From DASULK01 sp036381835 (GTDB taxonomy: Bacteria; Actinomycetota; Actinomycetes; Mycobacteriales; Micromonosporaceae), in contig DASVCA010000056.1 of assembly GCA_036381835.1 (NCBI GenBank), forward strand, positions 1 through 10,336: DNA of 10,336 nucleotides, read 5' to 3'. A program made the translations under genes and the position numbers. Below the pieces are notes generated by a model, which had not been told where the DNA came from, did not search any database, and was given only the letters and a program-made list of their open reading frames with translations. Positions 9,201 to 10,336 of this stretch are shown piece after piece. Each line of letters opens with the position of its first letter. The first letter of the stretch is position 1.

Positions 9201-9654
9201 CGGTGAACCCGGCAACCGGGTCCCGGATGCGGGGAGCGGCCGCGAGACGTCCGGCGGCGAGATCGTCGGCCAGGCCTGGCTCGACGAGCCCGGCGATGCC
9301 CTCGCGTAGCTTCCGCAGCAGGTGGGCGGGTGGCTGCTTGTTCTGGTACAGGTACGCATGGTTGAGGCTTACGAACGCCGCAACCCGCACCCGCAACAGC
9401 GGCCCGTCCCGCACGGCTTCCATCACCGGGTGAGTAGGTCCGTCCGGCCTGGAGCTGTCTTTCAGGAACAGCGACTCCACCTGGTCTGGATCGGCCCAGG
9501 CCCGATCCGTGCCGCGAGTATCGACGACGTACCAGCCCGGCTCGCTCTCCTGGCGCGCCTTTCCGACGGGGATCTGTCGTTCGGACCGGCCGCCCCCGAC
9601 CGCTCCGATCCAGAAGTTCAGGGCTCCGCAGACCTCGTCCCGCCAGTCCGGCAA
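6295..9654 (-). CDS. SF1 (Upf1/COG1112-type) helicase with coiled-coil insert, PLD nuclease domain and zinc ribbon; Mokosh type II-like
   Basis: A 1119-aa, probably cytoplasmic protein. After an N-terminal region (1-150) comes the SF1 motor: Walker A GPPGTGKT (171-178, Lys177), Ia VSATNIAVDNAL (198-209), Walker B VLVDE (589-593), III GDFRQLG (617-623), IV QHRFG (670-674), V GTAHRFQGRE (782-791) and VI NVAVTRTR (828-835). Between Ia and Walker B lie about 300 residues (roughly 250-560) rich in Ala, Arg, Glu and Leu, with heptad-like spacing and almost no Pro or Gly, so a long coiled coil is predicted. Residues about 905-1035 form a phospholipase-D-type domain with one complete HKD motif: His997, Lys999, Asp1004, Gly1011, Ser1012, Asn1014. 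One HKD implies an active site built by dimerisation, as in other single-HKD nucleases. A CxxC...CxxxxC zinc ribbon (Cys1052, 1055, 1073, 1078) and a basic, probably disordered tail end the protein. COG1112 helicase fused to PLD is the plan of type II Mokosh anti-phage proteins (MkoC). Defence function is inferred; the helicase-nuclease call is secure. Confidence 0.93.
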   Translation of the reverse strand: MPDWRDEVCGALNFWIGAVGGGRSERQIPVGKARQESEPGWYVVDTRGTDRAWADPDQVESLFLKDSSRPDGPTHPVMEAVRDGPLLRVRVAAFVSLNHAYLYQNKQPPAHLLRKLREGIAGLVEPGLADDLAAGRLAAAPRIRDPVAGFTATQQEAYESCLATGVRLVWGPPGTGKTRVLAEAIRTLSSIGKRVLLVSATNIAVDNALLGAVDHRRERGVLLRVGPPHHPDVLAHPELCLTHLVRTQLAEIEQRRRAVEERLLRMREEDDELARLRERLDGFDEREYRLAKRLLSAEAEIPTLAEAAARLTARAQECQRAAERRRADLVTAEQRVRELSTARSTYMKIDRLEQDLASLAAATDELNAKALTASHQADQIEAELRRLEGDGAFARLRNRLRIKQQRAALDAARQQAAEYRRRADNASLLLDRRRAVVRAQIGQLSSTARWTREDVAAADAALAAARRAFRQAEDSARRVDDELARAQQALLAAEAGPRPTEAQRALAERADRQQLPSLATKVTELQARQATNQVERSRLEEEHAKLQERFDRHRRNAEGEIIWQAKVVATTLARLRTTKALLDGAYDVVLVDEVGAANLPEVLLAVSRAKQAAVLFGDFRQLGAVIDKAVQDCDRADVRRWLATDVFAHCGITTAKEAQRHRGCTALDVQHRFGPEIMGLVNVIAYDGLLQPGPGVRAHDDDDPEIVLIDTDGLDDLGRVRPTSRSAGWWPAGALLSRVLADYHQARGEKTGIVAPYADQVAATLEALRDQESATKPITEVGTAHRFQGREFPIVVFDMVEDAERARWIAKASLRGETWERDGVRLFNVAVTRTRTRLYLIGSRQRVNAAPSGSPLAEVAALLRDRRARAVPATRLITPTAAGEADRLQLGPFSRELSELLAEHVRVTDIHDERGFYRVFAEHLEDARRSVWIWAPWTTSRVESLLPVLSRVVARGVEVTLFVRSPRDGLQGRPDNQIYLNKLRELLHTVVEINEMHQKIVVIDEETVLLGSLNALSQSRTREVMLTVRGAHFARKLLEHEHAKTFAAPPRCGACGDTKIDLRRGKSDWYWRCYSETCPARSKPGRKAWVQPAFGGTSRRATSSRVPRRPGDSHDDATG

Positions 9655-9659
9655 TACGA

Positions 9660-9666
9660 CCCCCTC
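9660..9666 (-). promoter_or_regulatory. Ribosome-binding site that decides the TTG start of gene 2
   Basis: On the minus strand GAGGGGG (9666-9660) lies five bases before TTG (9654-9652). The frame is open back to a TGA at 9726-9724 but contains no in-frame ATG or GTG upstream of this TTG. The sequence after it (LPDWRDEV, first residue read as Met) looks like a normal start for the family. Confidence 0.65.
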
Positions 9667-9670
9667 GAGC

Positions 9671-9701
9671 CATATACCCGACTCGATGCTACTCTCCGCA
9701 A
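9671..9701 (-). promoter_or_regulatory. Candidate promoter for gene 2
   Basis: On the minus strand TTGCGG (9701-9696) and TATATG (9676-9671) are separated by 19 bases, slightly long. They would give a very short leader that keeps the ribosome-binding site. A perfect 8-bp palindrome GTGATCAC (9706-9713) sits just upstream of the -35 box and could be an operator. Weak, pattern-based call. Confidence 0.27.
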
Positions 9702-9728
9702 TCGGGTGATCACTAGCCCGAGATCACA

Positions 9729-9758
9729 CCCCCGCATCCCCCTTGCATACCCCCCCCC
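9729..9758 (-). other. Putative G-quadruplex tract upstream of gene 2
   Basis: On the minus strand the order is nine G (9758-9750), a 7-base loop, five G (9742-9738), a 4-base loop and five G (9733-9729). The nine-G run can supply two G-tracts, so this meets the usual G3+N1-7 rule. It lies about 75-105 bases upstream of the gene 2 start, on its coding strand. The nine-base homopolymer could also be miscounted by sequencing. Confidence 0.5.
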
Positions 9759-9759
9759 G

Positions 9760-9829
9760 CGATCTTGCACTTTTGGTGGGGACTTTTATGAACAAACTTC
9801 GTGAACCACCAACCACAACTGCAAGATCG
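9760..9829. repeat. Imperfect stem-loop repeat built on GATCTTGCA
   Basis: CGATCTTGCA (9760-9769) is the exact reverse complement of TGCAAGATCG (9820-9829). Further in, TTGGTGG (9773-9779) pairs with CCACCAA (9806-9812), leaving a 26-base AT-richer loop (9780-9805) and an asymmetric internal loop. A third TGCAAGATC lies alone at 9945-9953. There is no T-run, so it is not a simple terminator. Repeats of this kind are, from memory, common between genes in Micromonosporaceae; it may be a small non-autonomous or REP-like element. Confidence 0.55.
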
Positions 9830-10132
9830 GTGAGGGGTTGGGGCACGGCGGGGTGTTCCCGCTGGCGAGCAGACGCACCGCCACATGCCGGTCGTCTTAG
9901 GCGTGCCGTATAGGTGCTAACGCCGCATATCTCCCAACCGGATGTGCAAGATCACGCCCGGAGGGTGCGGGTGGTCAGGCTGTCCCCGAACTCGAAAGGG
10001 GCGGTCCGGTGAATCGGACATGCGGGACATGGGGTTGGTTTGTTTCCGACGGTTTCGTCGGGGCGGGTGGGGTTGGAATGCGGGGTGGGTCGGGGTTGTT
10101 GTATTGGGGTGCGTGGCCGTGGGGTGCCTGGT
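9830..10132. other. Non-coding, G-rich spacer between the stem-loop repeat and the right inverted repeat
   Basis: No convincing gene is seen. It holds a lone TGCAAGATC (9945-9953), two small perfect hairpins (GTCCG/CGGAC at 10004-10019; CCGACG/CGTCGG at 10046-10061), and a plus-strand series of eight G3-G4 runs from 10060 to 10124. Open frames here give low-complexity Gly/Trp-rich or Pro-rich peptides, which the G-runs explain. Confidence 0.6.
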
Positions 10133-10336
10133 CTGATCGTGGGTCGGGTGTGGGGTCGCCGGGAATGGCGGCCGGCCGGCCGGTGTTGAAACGAGGCCGG
10201 ATGTTCCGCAAGGGCATGGGCCCGCGGACGTCTTCTCTGTTCTTTGCCGCCCTGTTCCAGGGCGTGGCTTCTTTTTAAGGCTTTTGTGTTCTCACGCTCG
10301 TGTGGCGCGTGTGGCGTCCCTTGGTGGATGTCGTGT
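10133..10336. repeat. Right copy of the long inverted repeat
   Basis: This is the reverse complement of 1-204 with two differences, at 10181 and 10195. The inner edge is sharp at 10133. In this copy the GGCC stretch is an uninterrupted (GGCC)n-type palindrome around 10170-10183, where the left copy has one change. It carries the mirrored 9-base tandem duplication (10299-10316) and the mirrored outward terminator. The outer end is cut by the window edge. Confidence 0.97.
10246..10276 (+). terminator. Outward-facing intrinsic terminator, right repeat
   Basis: CGCCCTG-TTC-CAGGGCG (10248-10264), extended by GC/GC pairing across a two-base bulge to 10246-10268, is followed directly by TTCTTTTT (10269-10276). 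It would end plus-strand transcription running out of the window to the right. It is the mirror image of the hairpin at 61-91. Confidence 0.72.

Noticed and set aside
9760..9829. CRISPR-like array or intrinsic terminator
   Set aside because: There is a single inverted pair with no regular spacers, and no T-run follows either arm.
9981..10019. tRNA-like remnant or attachment site near GTCCCCGAACTCGAAAGGGGC
   Set aside because: The short stems do not assemble into a T-arm plus acceptor, and there is no GGTTCGAATCC-type loop or anticodon arm.
10020..10136. 38-residue basic-then-hydrophobic peptide (ends GVVVLGCVAVGCLV)
   Set aside because: It looks like a membrane peptide, but the composition comes from the G/T-rich DNA, there is no clear ribosome-binding site, and it lies across the G-run cluster.
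1..10336. Complete transposon with true terminal inverted repeats at the window edges
   Set aside because: No transposase is present, target-site duplications cannot be seen, and the exact 141-base end identity points to an assembly-graph junction. Kept as an open question, not as a mobile-element call.

Overview
The window looks like a piece of a high-GC actinobacterial genome, probably a filamentous lineage such as Micromonosporaceae or a relative. The signs are GC-rich third codon positions, a TTG start, GAGGGGG/AAGGAAG ribosome-binding sites, and an intergenic stem-loop built on GATCTTGCA. The family-level assignment is inference. The sequence is probably a complete assembly contig: its two ends are exact reverse complements over exactly 141 bases, a common assembler k-mer length.

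Layout. Positions 1-204 and 10133-10336 form a long inverted repeat with 202 of 204 positions matching. Each copy holds an outward-facing intrinsic terminator. Inside the left copy is a 250-base leader with a weak candidate promoter and a good ribosome-binding site. Gene 1 follows (455-6268, + strand, 1937 aa). It is a giant DUF4011/COG1112-type SF1 helicase with an N-terminal beta-rich region, a transglutaminase-like domain, a helicase core, a Vsr/MTES_1575-like nuclease-fold domain and a DUF3320-like C-terminus. After only 26 bases comes gene 2, convergent (9654-6295, - strand, 1119 aa). It is an Upf1/COG1112-type SF1 helicase with a long coiled coil inserted in the motor, a single-HKD phospholipase-D-type nuclease domain and a zinc ribbon. 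Upstream of gene 2, positions 9655-10132 are non-coding but structured: a G-quadruplex-type tract, a stem-loop repeat and a G-rich stretch.

Function. Both proteins join an SF1 helicase to a nuclease-type domain. Gene 2 has the helicase-plus-PLD plan of type II Mokosh anti-phage proteins. Gene 1 has the DUF4011-helicase-Vsr plan that I recall from single-gene defence candidates (Hhe). The simplest reading is a two-gene defence locus, either two stand-alone systems side by side or one two-component system. Gene 1 lacks the usual histidine in its transglutaminase-like site and the usual glutamate in its nuclease site, while its helicase motifs are intact. In gene 2 the helicase motifs, HKD motif and zinc ligands are all present.

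There is no transposase, integrase, methylase, CRISPR array or RNA gene. The inverted repeats invite a mobile-element reading, but the sequence does not show where they end on the outer side, so that reading is unproven.
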